Assembly: GCF_015207265.1 (NCBI RefSeq)
Contig: NZ_JADEXE010000018.1
Span: 1 to 43,658 of the forward strand
Length of the DNA: 43,658 bases
Source: Nodosilinea sp. LEGE 07298
GTDB taxonomy: Bacteria > Cyanobacteriota > Cyanobacteriia > Phormidesmidales > Phormidesmidaceae
Reading direction: 5' to 3'
Positions 28,993 through 38,063 of this stretch are shown here, piece by piece. A model generated the notes under the pieces. That model saw only the letters and a list, made by a program, of their open reading frames with translations. It had not been told where the DNA came from and ran no database searches. How positions within the stretch are numbered: the stretch's first letter is position 1; every line of letters starts with the position of its first letter. The position numbers and the translations under genes are program-made.

Positions 28993-31900
28993 ATGGCTGA
29001 GCAAGGGGCACCTCAATCCTCTCTGATCTTTCGGAACCGCATTATTGATAAAAAGCAGCTCAAGAAGCTGATTGCCTGGTCGTTCACTAACCATGGCACC
29101 GCGCGCACGTCGCAGATGGCCGACCGGATTAAGGAGCTAGGTTTCAAATATGCCACCCGGGCCGGGGTCTCTATCAGCGTAGAAGACCTTCAGGTTCCGC
29201 AACAGAAGAAGGGCATGCTGGCCGCCGCTGAGGAGGATATCCGCATTACCGAAGAGCGCTACACTCGCGGTGAAATTACCGAAGTGGAGCGTCTCACCAA
29301 GGTAATTGACACCTGGAATGACACCAGCGAAGAGCTGAAAGACCAAGTGGTCAAAAACTTCAAAGAAAACAACCCGCTCAACTCGGTCTACATGATGGCC
29401 TTCTCTGGGGCACGGGGAAACATTTCCCAGGTGCGGCAGCTGGTGGGCATGCGGGGTCTGATGGCTAACCCCCAGGGGGAAATCATTGACCTGCCCATTA
29501 AGACTAACTTCAGGGAGGGGCTGACCGTTACCGAGTATGTGATTTCCTCCTACGGTGCCCGTAAAGGCCTAGTGGACACAGCGCTGCGCACCGCTGATTC
29601 GGGCTATCTGACCCGCCGTCTGGTCGATGTGTCTCAGGATGTGATTATTCGCGAGCACGACTGCGGCACTGAACGCGGCATTCCCCTGCGCAGTATGACC
29701 GACGGTGAACGGGTGCTCATTCCTTTAGAGAACCGCCTGCTGGGACGCGTGGTCGCTGAGGATGTCGTGCACCCCAAAACCGGTGAGGTGCTGCTAGAGA
29801 AAGATCATGCCGTGTCTCCGGAGATTGCAGAAATGCTGGCGGAGGCCGGGGTTGAAGGGGTAGTAGTGCGATCGCCTCTCACTTGTGAGGCGACCCGTTC
29901 TGTCTGCCGCCTCTGCTACGGCTGGAGCCTAGCTCACTCTGAAATGGTTGATTTGGGCGAAGCGGTAGGCATCATTGCCGCCCAGTCTATCGGTGAACCT
30001 GGTACTCAGATGACCATGCGTACCTTCCACACGGGCGGTACCTTTACAGGCGAAGTGGCACCTCGCATTCGGGCCAGCAAAGACGGTACCGTGAAGCTGC
30101 CCAAAAATCTCAAGACCCGCGCCTTCCGCACCCGCTACGGCGAAGAAGCGCTCATGATGGAGGCCAACGCTGACATTGTGATCGAAGGCACGGGCAAAAA
30201 CAAAACTGAGTCTCTGCCCCAGGGCACAATTTTGTTTGTCAACGATGGCGAAACGGTTCAGAAAGAGCAGCTGCTAGCCGAGTTGCCCTCTGCTGGCCGT
30301 ACCCGTAAGGTGACTGAAAAGGCCACCAAAGACGTCACCTCTGACCTAGCTGGGGAAGTGAAGTTTGCTGGCCTAGTCCAAGAAGAAAAAACCGATCGCC
30401 AGGGCAACACCACTCGCCTGGCCCAGCGAGGCGGTCTGCTGTGGGTATTGGCTGGCGACGTGTATAACCTGCCGCCAAGCGCTGAGCCCGTGGTGCGCAA
30501 CGGTGACTATGTTAATGCCGATGATACCCTGGCTGAAACCAAGCTCACCACCGAACGGGGTGGTTTGGTGCGCCTGCCCGAAGCCGACGACGAAAAGGGC
30601 ACCCGCGAGGTCGAAATCATCACCGCTTCGGTGATGCTAGATCAGGCTCAGGTGCGCAAAGAACACGGCCAGGGCCGCGAGCATTACTTTGTTGAGACTG
30701 CCCACGGCCAGCGCTTCTCCCTAATTGCTACGCCAGGGGCTAAGGTCACCAGCGGCCAGGTGATCGCCGAACTCGAGGACGATCGCTTTCGGACTCAAAC
30801 CGGCGGTATTGTCAAATTTTCTGGTGTTGATGTAGCCAAAAAGGGCAAGGGCAAACAGGGCTACGAAGTGGTTCAGGGTGGCACCTTACTGTGGATTCCT
30901 GAAGAAGCTCACGAGGTCAACAAAGATATCTCGCTACTGATGGTGGAAGACGGTCAGTACCTCGAAGCGGGAACAGAAGTTGTGAAAGACATCTTTTGTC
31001 AAAATAGCGGCGTGGTTGAAGTGACCCAGAAGAACGACATTCTGCGCGAGATCTTGGTCAAGCCGGGCGAAATCCATATGGTGGATGCTCCTGAAGACGT
31101 GATGGATCGCGATGGCACCCTGGTCAACGCTGGCGAAGAGGTAATGCCAGGTCTGGTATCTGACGCTCTGCGCTACGTAGAGTATGTTGAAACTCCCGAT
31201 GGCCCCGCCTTGCTGTTGCGCCCAGTGGAGGAGTACGTAGTGCCAAACGAGCCCGCTGTGCCTAGCCAAGACAGCGCCGCTGATGCCGCCGGTTCGATCA
31301 AGCTGCGTGCTATCCAGCGCATTCCCTTTAAAGATGGGGAGCGGGTGAAGTCGGTAGATGGCGTTGAGCTCCTGCGCACTCAGCTAGTGCTTGATATTGA
31401 AGACGAGTCACCCCACGTGGTCGCCGACATTGAGCTAGTGCCCGACGATCAAGACGTCGACCTAATGCGCCTACAAATGGTGGTGCTAGAAACCCAGGTA
31501 ATTCGCCGCGACGCGGTTGCCGACCAGACCCAGGGTAAAACTGTGACCCGACTGCTGGTAGAAGACGGCCAGCAAATTGATCCCGGAGCAGTAGTAGCCC
31601 GTACTGAGATTCGCTGTAAAGAAGCGGGAGAAGTACGTGGTATTCGCGAAGGACAGGAAGCCATTCGCCGAGTGCTAGTGGTTCGGGAAGCCGACCGCAT
31701 GAAGGTCGACCTTCAGGGCAAGGAGCCAACTGTAAAAGTTGGTGATCTGGTGGTAGCCAACACCGAACTAGCCCCTGGCCTTACCCACGAAGAATCTGCA
31801 GAAGTCACCGCTATTGAAGGCAGTCAAATATCTTTGCGGTTGGCCCGTCCTTATCGTGTGTCTACCGGTGCCGTGCTGCACATTGAAGATGGTGACCTGG

Positions 31901-32988
31901 TACAACGGGGTGACAACTTGGTGCTGCTGGTGTTTGAGCGGGCTAAGACCGGCGACATCATTCAGGGTCTGCCTCGGATTGAAGAGCTGCTAGAAGCTCG
32001 CAAGCCGAAAGAAGGCTGCATACTTTCCGAGCGCCCCGGTAACGCTCAAGTCGTTTACAGCGATGACGAAACCGTAGAGGTCAAAATCATCGAAGACGAT
32101 GGCGTAGTTACGGAGTACCCCATTAGTCCTGGGCAAAACGTGCTGGTGTCTGATGGCCAGCGGGTCAGCACTGCTGAGCACCTGACCGACGGCCCCGCCA
32201 ACCCTCACCAGATTCTGGAGGTGTTCTTTAAGTACAATCTCAGCCAGGGCATGGGTATTCACGATGCCGCTCTAGGGGCGCTGCAAAAGGTGCAGTCGTT
32301 CCTGGTGAACGAGGTGCAGTCGGTGTATCAGTCGCAGGGTATCGACATCTCCGACAAGCACACCGAGGTGATTGTGCGGCAGATGTCGTCGAAGTGCCGT
32401 ATCGACGATGGTGGCGACACCACCATGCTGCCGGGTGAGCTAGTTGAAATCTACCAGGTCGAGCAGGTAAATGAGGCTATGGCCATTACTGGCGGTGCCC
32501 CGGCGGAATATACTCCGGTGCTGCTGGGTATTACTAAGGCCTCACTGAACACCGACAGCTTTATCTCGGCGGCTAGCTTCCAGGAGACTACCCGGGTGCT
32601 GACCGAGGCGGCGATTGAGGGCAAATCTGACTGGCTGCGCGGCCTGAAGGAGAACGTCATTATTGGACGCTTGATTCCGGCCGGTACCGGCTACAATGCC
32701 TACGAAGAGTCACCGACTCCCGAAATCGACCCGGCTTACGAGTCGGCCATTTTGGATGACGACATGGTGCTACAGGATGTGGTGCTGGATGACTTTACCG
32801 CCCGTAGCTATGATCTGGAGGGTAACCTCAGCATGCTCAATGACGATGAGATGATCGGCGGCATGTCTTTAGATGATGGCGGTTCTCGCGGCGGTGGGTC
32901 AGGCAATGGCGACTCGGCTGGGCTTGGCAATGGTGCCAGTGCGGACGATGATGACCTGCTGATCGACGATCAAACCGAAGCTGGCTAG
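28993..32988 (+). CDS. rpoC2: DNA-directed RNA polymerase subunit beta-prime (RpoC2)
   Basis: RpoC2 supplies the second half of the split beta-prime subunit. The 1331-residue product has the N-terminal region with the cysteines DCGTERG and CRLCYG (zinc-binding), the bridge-helix/trigger-loop start [21 protein letters not shown] at about 327-347, and then the large cyanobacterial insertion SI3 of roughly 600 residues that separates the two halves of the trigger loop. The conserved sequence resumes at [14 protein letters not shown]. The C-terminal 35-40 residues are a Gly/Asp-rich low-complexity tail ([27 protein letters not shown]). The ATG at 28993 follows AAAGGG at 28979-28984. Confidence 0.99.
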   Translation: MAEQGAPQSSLIFRNRIIDKKQLKKLIAWSFTNHGTARTSQMADRIKELGFKYATRAGVSISVEDLQVPQQKKGMLAAAEEDIRITEERYTRGEITEVERLTKVIDTWNDTSEELKDQVVKNFKENNPLNSVYMMAFSGARGNISQVRQLVGMRGLMANPQGEIIDLPIKTNFREGLTVTEYVISSYGARKGLVDTALRTADSGYLTRRLVDVSQDVIIREHDCGTERGIPLRSMTDGERVLIPLENRLLGRVVAEDVVHPKTGEVLLEKDHAVSPEIAEMLAEAGVEGVVVRSPLTCEATRSVCRLCYGWSLAHSEMVDLGEAVGIIAAQSIGEPGTQMTMRTFHTGGTFTGEVAPRIRASKDGTVKLPKNLKTRAFRTRYGEEALMMEANADIVIEGTGKNKTESLPQGTILFVNDGETVQKEQLLAELPSAGRTRKVTEKATKDVTSDLAGEVKFAGLVQEEKTDRQGNTTRLAQRGGLLWVLAGDVYNLPPSAEPVVRNGDYVNADDTLAETKLTTERGGLVRLPEADDEKGTREVEIITASVMLDQAQVRKEHGQGREHYFVETAHGQRFSLIATPGAKVTSGQVIAELEDDRFRTQTGGIVKFSGVDVAKKGKGKQGYEVVQGGTLLWIPEEAHEVNKDISLLMVEDGQYLEAGTEVVKDIFCQNSGVVEVTQKNDILREILVKPGEIHMVDAPEDVMDRDGTLVNAGEEVMPGLVSDALRYVEYVETPDGPALLLRPVEEYVVPNEPAVPSQDSAADAAGSIKLRAIQRIPFKDGERVKSVDGVELLRTQLVLDIEDESPHVVADIELVPDDQDVDLMRLQMVVLETQVIRRDAVADQTQGKTVTRLLVEDGQQIDPGAVVARTEIRCKEAGEVRGIREGQEAIRRVLVVREADRMKVDLQGKEPTVKVGDLVVANTELAPGLTHEESAEVTAIEGSQISLRLARPYRVSTGAVLHIEDGDLVQRGDNLVLLVFERAKTGDIIQGLPRIEELLEARKPKEGCILSERPGNAQVVYSDDETVEVKIIEDDGVVTEYPISPGQNVLVSDGQRVSTAEHLTDGPANPHQILEVFFKYNLSQGMGIHDAALGALQKVQSFLVNEVQSVYQSQGIDISDKHTEVIVRQMSSKCRIDDGGDTTMLPGELVEIYQVEQVNEAMAITGGAPAEYTPVLLGITKASLNTDSFISAASFQETTRVLTEAAIEGKSDWLRGLKENVIIGRLIPAGTGYNAYEESPTPEIDPAYESAILDDDMVLQDVVLDDFTARSYDLEGNLSMLNDDEMIGGMSLDDGGSRGGGSGNGDSAGLGNGASADDDDLLIDDQTEAG

Positions 32989-32998
32989 GTCGGACTGC

Positions 32999-33050
32999 AA
33001 AAACCAGACGGCCCCGGCTGATTTGAATCAGCCGGGGCCGTCTGGTTTTT
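32999..33050. terminator. strong intrinsic terminator after rpoC2
   Basis: Arms of 25 bases (32999-33023 and 33026-33050) are perfectly complementary around a TG loop. The left arm begins AAAAACCAGACGG and the right arm ends CCGTCTGGTTTTT, so an A-run and a T-run flank a GC-rich stem. It begins 11 bases after the rpoC2 stop. The symmetrical A/T flanks would let it act in both directions. This is a clean end to the rpo operon. Confidence 0.95.
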
Positions 33051-33086
33051 GGTTTACAGGGGCGGCATCGGCTGTAGAGGAAGTTA

Positions 33087-33118
33087 TTGTCAGCTTTCTC
33101 TACCTTGGGGTTTAAACT
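33087..33118 (+). promoter_or_regulatory. candidate promoter for rnpB
   Basis: TTGTCA (33087-33092) is a plausible -35 and TTTAAA/TAAACT (33111-33118) a plausible -10, 18-20 bases apart, which is long. The predicted start is about 33124-33127, where P1 of RNase P RNA begins. The position is suggestive but the spacing is poor. Confidence 0.4.
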
Positions 33119-33126
33119 GAAGGTAA

Positions 33127-33504
33127 GAGGGAGGTAGCGCAGGTGGTTGCGGATTGGTGTTTGCCAGTCTGAGGAAAGTCCGGGCTCCCGAAAGACCAGA
33201 CCTGCTGGGTAATGCCCAGTGCGGGCAACCGTGAGGATAGTGCCACAGAAACATACCGCCGATGGCCTTAGGTCAATAATCTCAGGCACAGGTAAGGGTG
33301 CAAGGGTGCGGTAAGAGCGCACCAGCAGTATCGAGAGGTGCTGGCTCGGTAAACCCCGGTTGGGTGCAAGGTCAAGGGGCAAGGTTGGTCTTTTTCCGGC
33401 CCCGTTGTTAAGTACCGCAAGAGGCGTTTGGCAACAAACGTCCCAGATAGATAACCGCCCCCCCGAAATGGGGGAACAGAACCCGGCTTATGTCTACCTC
33501 CTTC
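33127..33504 (+). ncRNA. rnpB: RNase P RNA (catalytic M1-type, class A)
   Basis: The RNA cleaves the 5' leader from precursor tRNAs. Conserved cores are clear: GAGGAAAGTCCGGGCTCCC near 33171, then ACAGAAACATACCGCC near 33245, the GGTAAGGGTGCAAGGGTGCGGTAAGAGCGCACC region near 33292, AGATAGATAACCGCC near 33447, and ACAGAACCCGGCTTA at the 3' side. The 5' and 3' ends pair as helix P1: GAGGGAGGTAG (33127-33137) with CTACCTCCTTC (33494-33504), including one G.T wobble, so the ends are placed by this helix. It lies between the rpoC2 terminator and rnc on the same strand. Confidence 0.95.
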
Positions 33505-33526
33505 CCATTTATTAACCCTATCGGCT

Positions 33527-34255
33527 GTGACTGAACTACCGTTGTCCCGACAGCGGCAGCTGGAGCGCTGTGTGCAAGAGTTGGGGCTACCCACCGATAT
33601 CAGCCTTGATTGGGGTCGTTTAGACCAGGCGCTAACGCACAAGTCGGTGGATGCCCGCTATAACTACGAACAGCTTGAGCTGCTGGGGGACGCAGTCCTG
33701 CGCTTGGCGGCTACAGAGTGCCTGCAGGAGAGCTTCCCTGAGGCCTCGGTGGGTGAACTCTCGGCGGTGCGGTCGGTGTTGATCAGCGATCGCAGCCTGG
33801 CTCAACTGGCCCACGAGCGCGGTCTGGCCTCCTATCTGACCGTTGGCCCTAGCATGAAAGCTGGCCCCACTCATCTGGCCGATGCCCTAGAGGCCGTAGT
33901 CGCCGTACTGTATTTAGAAACCCGTACCCTGGCGCTGGTACGAGCCTGGCTGGACGACTCATTGCGCCAGTTAGCGATCGCGGTACAGCAAGACCCCGCC
34001 AGGCAAAATTATAAAGTTGCCCTACAAGAACTTACCCAGGCTCACAGTAAGGCCCTACCCCAGTACTGCACTACCGAACAGCACCCTATAGACGGCGATC
34101 CTCAGCGGTATCAATCGACCGTGTGGTTTCGGGAAACCTGTTGGGGAACCGGCTGCGGCCCCACCAAAAAGCAGGCAGAGCAGGCCGCCGCTGCCACCGC
34201 CTACGATCGCCTTTGCCAATCCCTTACCCATGACCAACCGCCTGGATCCCCCTGA
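33527..34255 (+). CDS. rnc: ribonuclease III
   Basis: RNase III cuts double-stranded RNA. The 242-residue product has the signature region NYEQLELLGDAVLRL (residues 46-60; Glu51 and Asp55), the second acidic pair Asp119 and Glu122 in ADALEAVV, and a C-terminal double-stranded-RNA-binding domain (about 163-235) with NYKVALQELTQ and the PTKKQAEQAAAATAYDRL helix. The start is a GTG at 33527, 22 bases after the rnpB 3' end. The gene overlaps the next by 26 bases. Cyanobacteria often have several RNase III-type genes, so it may not be the only one. Confidence 0.94.
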   Translation: MTELPLSRQRQLERCVQELGLPTDISLDWGRLDQALTHKSVDARYNYEQLELLGDAVLRLAATECLQESFPEASVGELSAVRSVLISDRSLAQLAHERGLASYLTVGPSMKAGPTHLADALEAVVAVLYLETRTLALVRAWLDDSLRQLAIAVQQDPARQNYKVALQELTQAHSKALPQYCTTEQHPIDGDPQRYQSTVWFRETCWGTGCGPTKKQAEQAAAATAYDRLCQSLTHDQPPGSP

Positions 34256-35306
34256 TCGGGCTGCCCCCGATCTCGCTCCCCTGGAGCTAGCCATTTTTGG
34301 CCTGGGCCGCTGGGGTACCCACCTGCTGCGTAACTTCCTTGCCCTGCCTGAAGCACGGGTAGTGGCCCTGGTTGACCCCGATCGCCAGCGGCTGCATGAC
34401 CTGTGCGATCGCTTCGGGTTAGCCAGCACCATTGCATGCTACGACACCTGGACCAAAGCCATCGCCCATCCAGGCCTAGGGGCAGCGGTGATCGCGACCC
34501 CCGCTAGCGCCCACTACCCAATGATTAAAGCCGCCCTAGAGCAAGGGCTGCATGTGCTGAGCGAAAAACCCCTCACCCTGGAGCACGCCACCAGTGCTGC
34601 CCTGGTTCAACTAGCGATCGCCCAGCAGCGGCAGCTAATGGTTGATCATACCTACCTGTTCCACCCGGCGGTGCAGCGCGGGCGAGATCTCTGTCCAGAA
34701 CTGGGTACTCTGCGCTACGGCTACTCGGCCCGCACCAACCTTGGCCCCGTGCGTCCCGATGCCGACGCGTTCTGGGATCTGGCCATTCACGATGTTTCTA
34801 TTCTCAACCATTGGCTGGGGGCGCAACCCACCGCCGTTGCCGCCTGGGGGCAAGCGTGGCTACAGACCCAGCTTCAGGAAAACGTTGCCTCGGGGTTAAG
34901 CGATGTGGGCTGGCTACGGTTGATCTATGACTTGGGCGATCGCTCCCATCCTCTGGAGGTGATGGTTCACGCCAGCTGGGCTAACCCCGACAAGCAGCGA
35001 CGGCTAGCACTGGTGGGCGATCGCGGCACCCTGGTGCTCGATGAAAGCCCCCAGACCAATCCGCTTACCCTGTATCGGGGGCAGTTTCAGACCCAATCGT
35101 TCCCCTTTGTACCCATAGGTTCCCAGGCGGAGGCGATCGCGATCGCGCCTGTCGAACCCCTACGCGAAATGTGCCGCCATTTCCTTCATTGCGTTGCGGC
35201 AAATCAGCCTTCGCCAATTTCCTCAGGACAAATGGCATCTGAACTGGTCAAGGTGATGACCGCTATTTCCACTGCCGCTGAAACTGGTGAAATCATCTCA
35301 GTTTAG
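34230..35306 (+). CDS. Gfo/Idh/MocA-family NAD(P)-dependent oxidoreductase
   Basis: The 358-residue product has the Rossmann start LAIFGLGRWGTHLLRNF (20-36), the family marker SEKPLTL, and the substrate-domain segment WDLAIHDVSILNHWLG whose Asp and His match the active-site pattern of the family. Members oxidise or reduce sugars, inositols or bile-pigment-like substrates, including biliverdin reductase and dehydrogenases of nucleotide sugars; nothing in the sequence fixes the substrate. The ATG at 34230 is inside the end of rnc (26-base overlap), so the two are translated from one message. Confidence 0.88.
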   Translation: MTNRLDPPDRAAPDLAPLELAIFGLGRWGTHLLRNFLALPEARVVALVDPDRQRLHDLCDRFGLASTIACYDTWTKAIAHPGLGAAVIATPASAHYPMIKAALEQGLHVLSEKPLTLEHATSAALVQLAIAQQRQLMVDHTYLFHPAVQRGRDLCPELGTLRYGYSARTNLGPVRPDADAFWDLAIHDVSILNHWLGAQPTAVAAWGQAWLQTQLQENVASGLSDVGWLRLIYDLGDRSHPLEVMVHASWANPDKQRRLALVGDRGTLVLDESPQTNPLTLYRGQFQTQSFPFVPIGSQAEAIAIAPVEPLREMCRHFLHCVAANQPSPISSGQMASELVKVMTAISTAAETGEIISV

Positions 35307-35414
35307 TCGTGGTTTGCTTACCGAATTGCTCACAAAACTTTAATACCTTTACCTGGTAGTTCTACGGAGGGATGGGGCAACATACATCGGCAGACCGATG
35401 TGCGCCATGTTAGA

Positions 35415-35465
35415 TGCAGGTTACTTTGTATACGTTACTTCATGAACCTGCAACTTCATGAACCT
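35415..35465. promoter_or_regulatory. dyad and direct repeats upstream of the secreted orphan gene
   Basis: TGCAGGTT (35415-35422) and AACCTGCA (35445-35452) form a perfect 8-bp inverted repeat. The right arm overlaps two copies of ACTTCATGAACCT (35437-35449 and 35453-35465, period 16). The set lies just before the promoter at 35481-35508, a good place for an activator or repressor. The binding protein is unknown. Confidence 0.5.
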
Positions 35466-35480
35466 AAAACTAAGCTTGCT

Positions 35481-35508
35481 TTGACAACTTGATTTGACGG
35501 GCTATAAC
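35481..35508 (+). promoter_or_regulatory. sigma-70-type promoter of the secreted orphan gene
   Basis: TTGACA (35481-35486) and TATAAC (35503-35508) are separated by 16 bases, close to the bacterial consensus for both boxes. The predicted transcript starts near 35515, leaving a leader of about 78 bases before the ATG at 35593. Confidence 0.7.
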
Positions 35509-35592
35509 TGAAAAAACTCGTCGCCTTTCTGTCAGGGCTAAGGGTTGGAGTTTCTGGTCGTCAACCATTGTTCACCCTCACACACCTGAACT

Positions 35593-35937
35593 ATGAATTA
35601 CTCCTATTGGATTGCGGCGACAGCAGTTTTAGGGATCTGCGGTGCGTCTGCACAGGCTGTGGCTGCGCCCCGAGACTTGCAAACAACTCCCATGACTATG
35701 GCCGACGCCTTGGCCGTCGAACAGCACAGTCAGGATAGTCTTAACCGCTTGGCTAGCGAAGTCGATCAACAGGTCGGACCTCAAGAAAGCAACGGCATTG
35801 GCGAACTGGCTGATTCTCTGCAAATGCCCTTTTTAAACGACCTTGTAGATGAGTCTGGGGAGCTTAACCTGCCCCTGGGGCTAACTGTTTACGATGCTAT
35901 GGGCACAACATCAGTCGGGTTTGGCTCTAAGTTCTAG
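35593..35937 (+). CDS. small secreted protein of unknown function
   Basis: I do not recognise this 114-residue protein. It has a signal peptide (MNYSYWIAATAVLGICGASAQAVAA, likely cut after AVAA), leaving about 90 residues. The mature part is acidic, helical in its first half (ADALAVEQHSQDSLNRLASEVDQQ) and ends GTTSVGFGSKF, with no Cys in the mature chain. The final Phe and the aromatic/glycine ending recall outer-membrane protein C-termini, but this is too small for a barrel. A good promoter lies upstream at 35481-35508. Confidence 0.7.
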   Translation: MNYSYWIAATAVLGICGASAQAVAAPRDLQTTPMTMADALAVEQHSQDSLNRLASEVDQQVGPQESNGIGELADSLQMPFLNDLVDESGELNLPLGLTVYDAMGTTSVGFGSKF

Positions 35938-36050
35938 TTTGTTCTAGCTTGGGCTTATTGCCGCTTAGCCTAGCCCATTAGCCTAGGGCTGCCCCCAGGG
36001 CTAAGGCGCTAAGCAGTCACCCCAGCCCGGTATACTACCAAGGAAGGAAA

Positions 36051-36710
36051 GTGGGATACCGGGTTTTGGGCGTCGATCTTCGCAGCTATGTCTACATTGA
36101 TAATCTTCAGCCCCAGCATGCGGCCTACATGGGCACTGTATCGCTGGGTTTTTTACCGCTGCCAGGTGATGCATCCCTCTGGATAGAAATCTCCCCCGGT
36201 ATTGAAATCAACCGCATTCTCGATATTGGCCTCAAGGCAGCGGTAGTACGCCCAGGCACGCTAATTGTGGAGCGTCTCTACGGGCTGCTTGAAATTCATG
36301 CCAGTAACCAAGGCGAAGTGCATGCCGCAGGCGGGGCAATGCTCTCGGCCCTAGGGCTATCTTCCTATCGCGAGCGGCTCAAACCCCGGATTATTTCTAG
36401 CCAAGTGATTCGCAATCTGGATCCGCATCACGTACAGCTTATTAACCGCACTCGTCGGGGCAACATGATTGTTGCGGGTCAAACCCTTTACGTGTTTGAG
36501 GTAGAGCCTGCAGCCTATGCCTCTTTAGCGGCTAACGAAGCTGAAAAAGCAGCCCTGATCAATATTTTGCAGATTAGCTCGGTGGGCAGCTTTGGGCGAC
36601 TCTACCTAGGGGGCGAAGAACGCGACATTTTGGCCGCCCAGCAGGCAGTACTGGCGGCGATGGAAGCTGTTCCAGGGCGCGAGCAAAAAGTTGTCCAGCG
36701 CAATGAGTAG
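36051..36710 (+). CDS. ccmP: carboxysome shell protein CcmP (tandem BMC domains)
   Basis: CcmP forms trimers (pseudohexamers) that stack in two layers in the beta-carboxysome shell, with a large gated pore that may admit metabolites such as RuBP and 3-PGA. The product has two BMC domains (about 28-105 and 118-212). The first has [18 protein letters not shown] and [13 protein letters not shown], and the second [15 protein letters not shown] and [13 protein letters not shown], all typical of CcmP. Glu74 and Arg75 correspond to the Glu-Arg pair at the pore. The GTG at 36051 has AAGGAAGG just before it; a TTG at 36066 would give [10 protein letters not shown], closer to known CcmP starts, and would number the pore pair 69/70. 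The gene is away from the main ccm cluster, as is usual. Confidence 0.95.
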   Translation: MGYRVLGVDLRSYVYIDNLQPQHAAYMGTVSLGFLPLPGDASLWIEISPGIEINRILDIGLKAAVVRPGTLIVERLYGLLEIHASNQGEVHAAGGAMLSALGLSSYRERLKPRIISSQVIRNLDPHHVQLINRTRRGNMIVAGQTLYVFEVEPAAYASLAANEAEKAALINILQISSVGSFGRLYLGGEERDILAAQQAVLAAMEAVPGREQKVVQRNE

Positions 36711-37035
36711 ATTTAGAAAGAACGATTTCTCCCTGTAAAGCCAGTGCTCTTCACTATTCTTCACAGGGTTCATTCTGACGTAGGCCGTAGGCGGTTTGGC
36801 GGCGGCAGGGTTATTAACCCCATGTTTTTCATAGCCTAGTCCGCAAATCAGCACTGCTCAATCGCCCTTTGTTTTGCGATTAGAAATTGTTTTTAACCAG
36901 TGTGGGGAACGAATTGGTTCTATCGCTAGATAGATAGTCGCCTCTTCCTACCGTGTTACAACTCTTCAGGTCTGGTTAAGCAATGTAAATTTGTTTTGCC
37001 AGTTGATTTCAAACCCTGTCAGGACGTAACTTCAA
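36711..37035. other. intergenic region between ccmP and the fasciclin gene
   Basis: These 325 bases contain no ORF I trust and no strong hairpin with a T-run. The right half is AT-richer and must hold the fasciclin gene's promoter. AGGA at 37020-37023 may be its ribosome binding site, though it is far (12 bases) from the ATG. Confidence 0.4.
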
Positions 37036-37647
37036 ATGACTCCGAACACTCTGCGCATCGCACTAGGTCTACTGCTGTTTGGCGCTGCTCCTCTAGCGGT
37101 TACCGCCTTTCCCCAGCAGGCTATTTCCGATACCCACATGTCTCAAGTTGAGGAGCCCGCTGCGGAAGAACCCGCTGAGGTTGACCAACCTACTGCTGAG
37201 GAGCCGACCGAGGTCGAGCAGCCCATGGCCACTATGGAGCAGTCGATTGCTGAGATTGCTGCTGGCGACGAAAACTTCGAAATTTTAACTGCCGCAATTG
37301 AAGCGGCTGGCCTGACCGAAGCCCTGAGCAATCCAGACCTCTCTGTAACTGTGTTTGCCCCTACTGACGAAGCCTTTGAAGCGCTGCCCGAAGGCACCCT
37401 AGATACCCTGCTGCTGCCTGAGAACCGTGACCAACTCGCCCAAATTTTGAGCTACCACGTCTTGGATGGTGAGGTGCTCTCTACCGATCTGGCCTCTGGG
37501 GAAGTCGATACCCTGGCTGGTGCTCCCATTATGGTGATGGTGGGTGAAGAAGCGGTCACTATTAACGACGCAAACGTACTTGCTACCGATATCGAAGCTA
37601 GCAACGGCGTTATCCATGTTATTGACTCGGTGCTGCTGCCGATGTAG
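37036..37647 (+). CDS. secreted fasciclin (FAS1) domain protein
   Basis: The 203-residue product has a signal peptide (about 1-24, ending AVTA), a Pro/Glu/Ala-rich linker with the loose repeat EEPAEVDQPTAEEPTEVEQP (about 43-62), and one FAS1 domain (about 68-203). The FAS1 markers are TVFAPTDEAFEALP (H1 region), ILSYHVLDGEV and NGVIHVIDSVLLP (H2 region). FAS1 domains mediate adhesion or cell-surface interactions. The linker would let the domain extend from the cell surface or periplasm. The gene stands alone between a ccmP-side and a response-regulator-side gap. Confidence 0.92.
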   Translation: MTPNTLRIALGLLLFGAAPLAVTAFPQQAISDTHMSQVEEPAAEEPAEVDQPTAEEPTEVEQPMATMEQSIAEIAAGDENFEILTAAIEAAGLTEALSNPDLSVTVFAPTDEAFEALPEGTLDTLLLPENRDQLAQILSYHVLDGEVLSTDLASGEVDTLAGAPIMVMVGEEAVTINDANVLATDIEASNGVIHVIDSVLLPM

Positions 37648-37807
37648 TCTCCCGCATTAGCCATCGCTATAGTTCGCGAGCGGTCGTCCTGCTAGGGCGA
37701 TCGCTTGTGTGCAGAGACAATTTGGCTCACCTCTCAACTCTTGAAGCAAAGACTTTGGCCCAGGACAAAACTCAGCCCACTCGGCCTGTCGCAGTGAAAC
37801 CCAGATA

Positions 37808-37837
37808 AGTAATGAGCTAGAAAGTAACGAGCTAGAA
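37808..37837. repeat. two tandem 15-base repeats
   Basis: AGTAATGAGCTAGAA (37808-37822) and AGTAACGAGCTAGAA (37823-37837) are back to back with one mismatch. Function unknown. Confidence 0.6.
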
Positions 37838-37984
37838 CAGGCTAATCGAGGCGCTCGTTCGCTGAGAACAGTTTGTTGAAGTATCATCAGCAATAGGAGC
37901 AAGGTTTTTATTAGCCCCAGACTAGCGGCGTGGCTCAAAAGAGCTGGTACCTGCGTCACCAGTGTAAGGGCACGTAGCAATTGA

Positions 37985-38012
37985 GGGCATACTTCGCTCT
38001 AGGGGCATACTT
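37985..38012 (+). promoter_or_regulatory. paired 10-base direct repeats before the response-regulator gene
   Basis: GGGCATACTT occurs at 37985-37994 and again at 38003-38012, an 18-base period, ending 51 bases before the ATG at 38064. Paired direct half-sites are the usual binding pattern of many response regulators. Autoregulation is possible but not shown. Confidence 0.4.
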
Positions 38013-38063
38013 AGATTTCAGTGACGGTTTCAACGACAGGCTAATTGCGGTGAATGTCAGAGC

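Larger units (their letters stand above)
37648..38063. other. intergenic region upstream of the LuxR-type response regulator
   Basis: This 416-base gap holds two sets of direct repeats (37808-37837 and 37985-38012) and one HIP1 octamer near 37697. A hydrophobic minus-strand frame runs through it (37657-37980), but I do not trust it. The upstream region of the response regulator presumably lies at its right end. Confidence 0.5.

Noticed and set aside
32837-33382. Minus-strand 181-residue frame over the rpoC2 end, the terminator and rnpB
   Set aside because: It crosses the terminator and the RNase P RNA, whose structure explains the sequence better.
33268-33642. Minus-strand 124-residue frame over rnpB and the rnc start
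   Set aside because: Overlaps structured RNA and the rnc start; no motif.
37657-37980. Minus-strand 107-residue hydrophobic frame in the gap before the response regulator
   Set aside because: Low-complexity Leu/Ser composition, no clear ribosome site and no recognised motif; more likely chance reading of the intergenic region.
37808-38012. Repeats considered as a degenerate CRISPR array
   Set aside because: Only two copies per repeat type with no regular spacers and no cas genes in the window.
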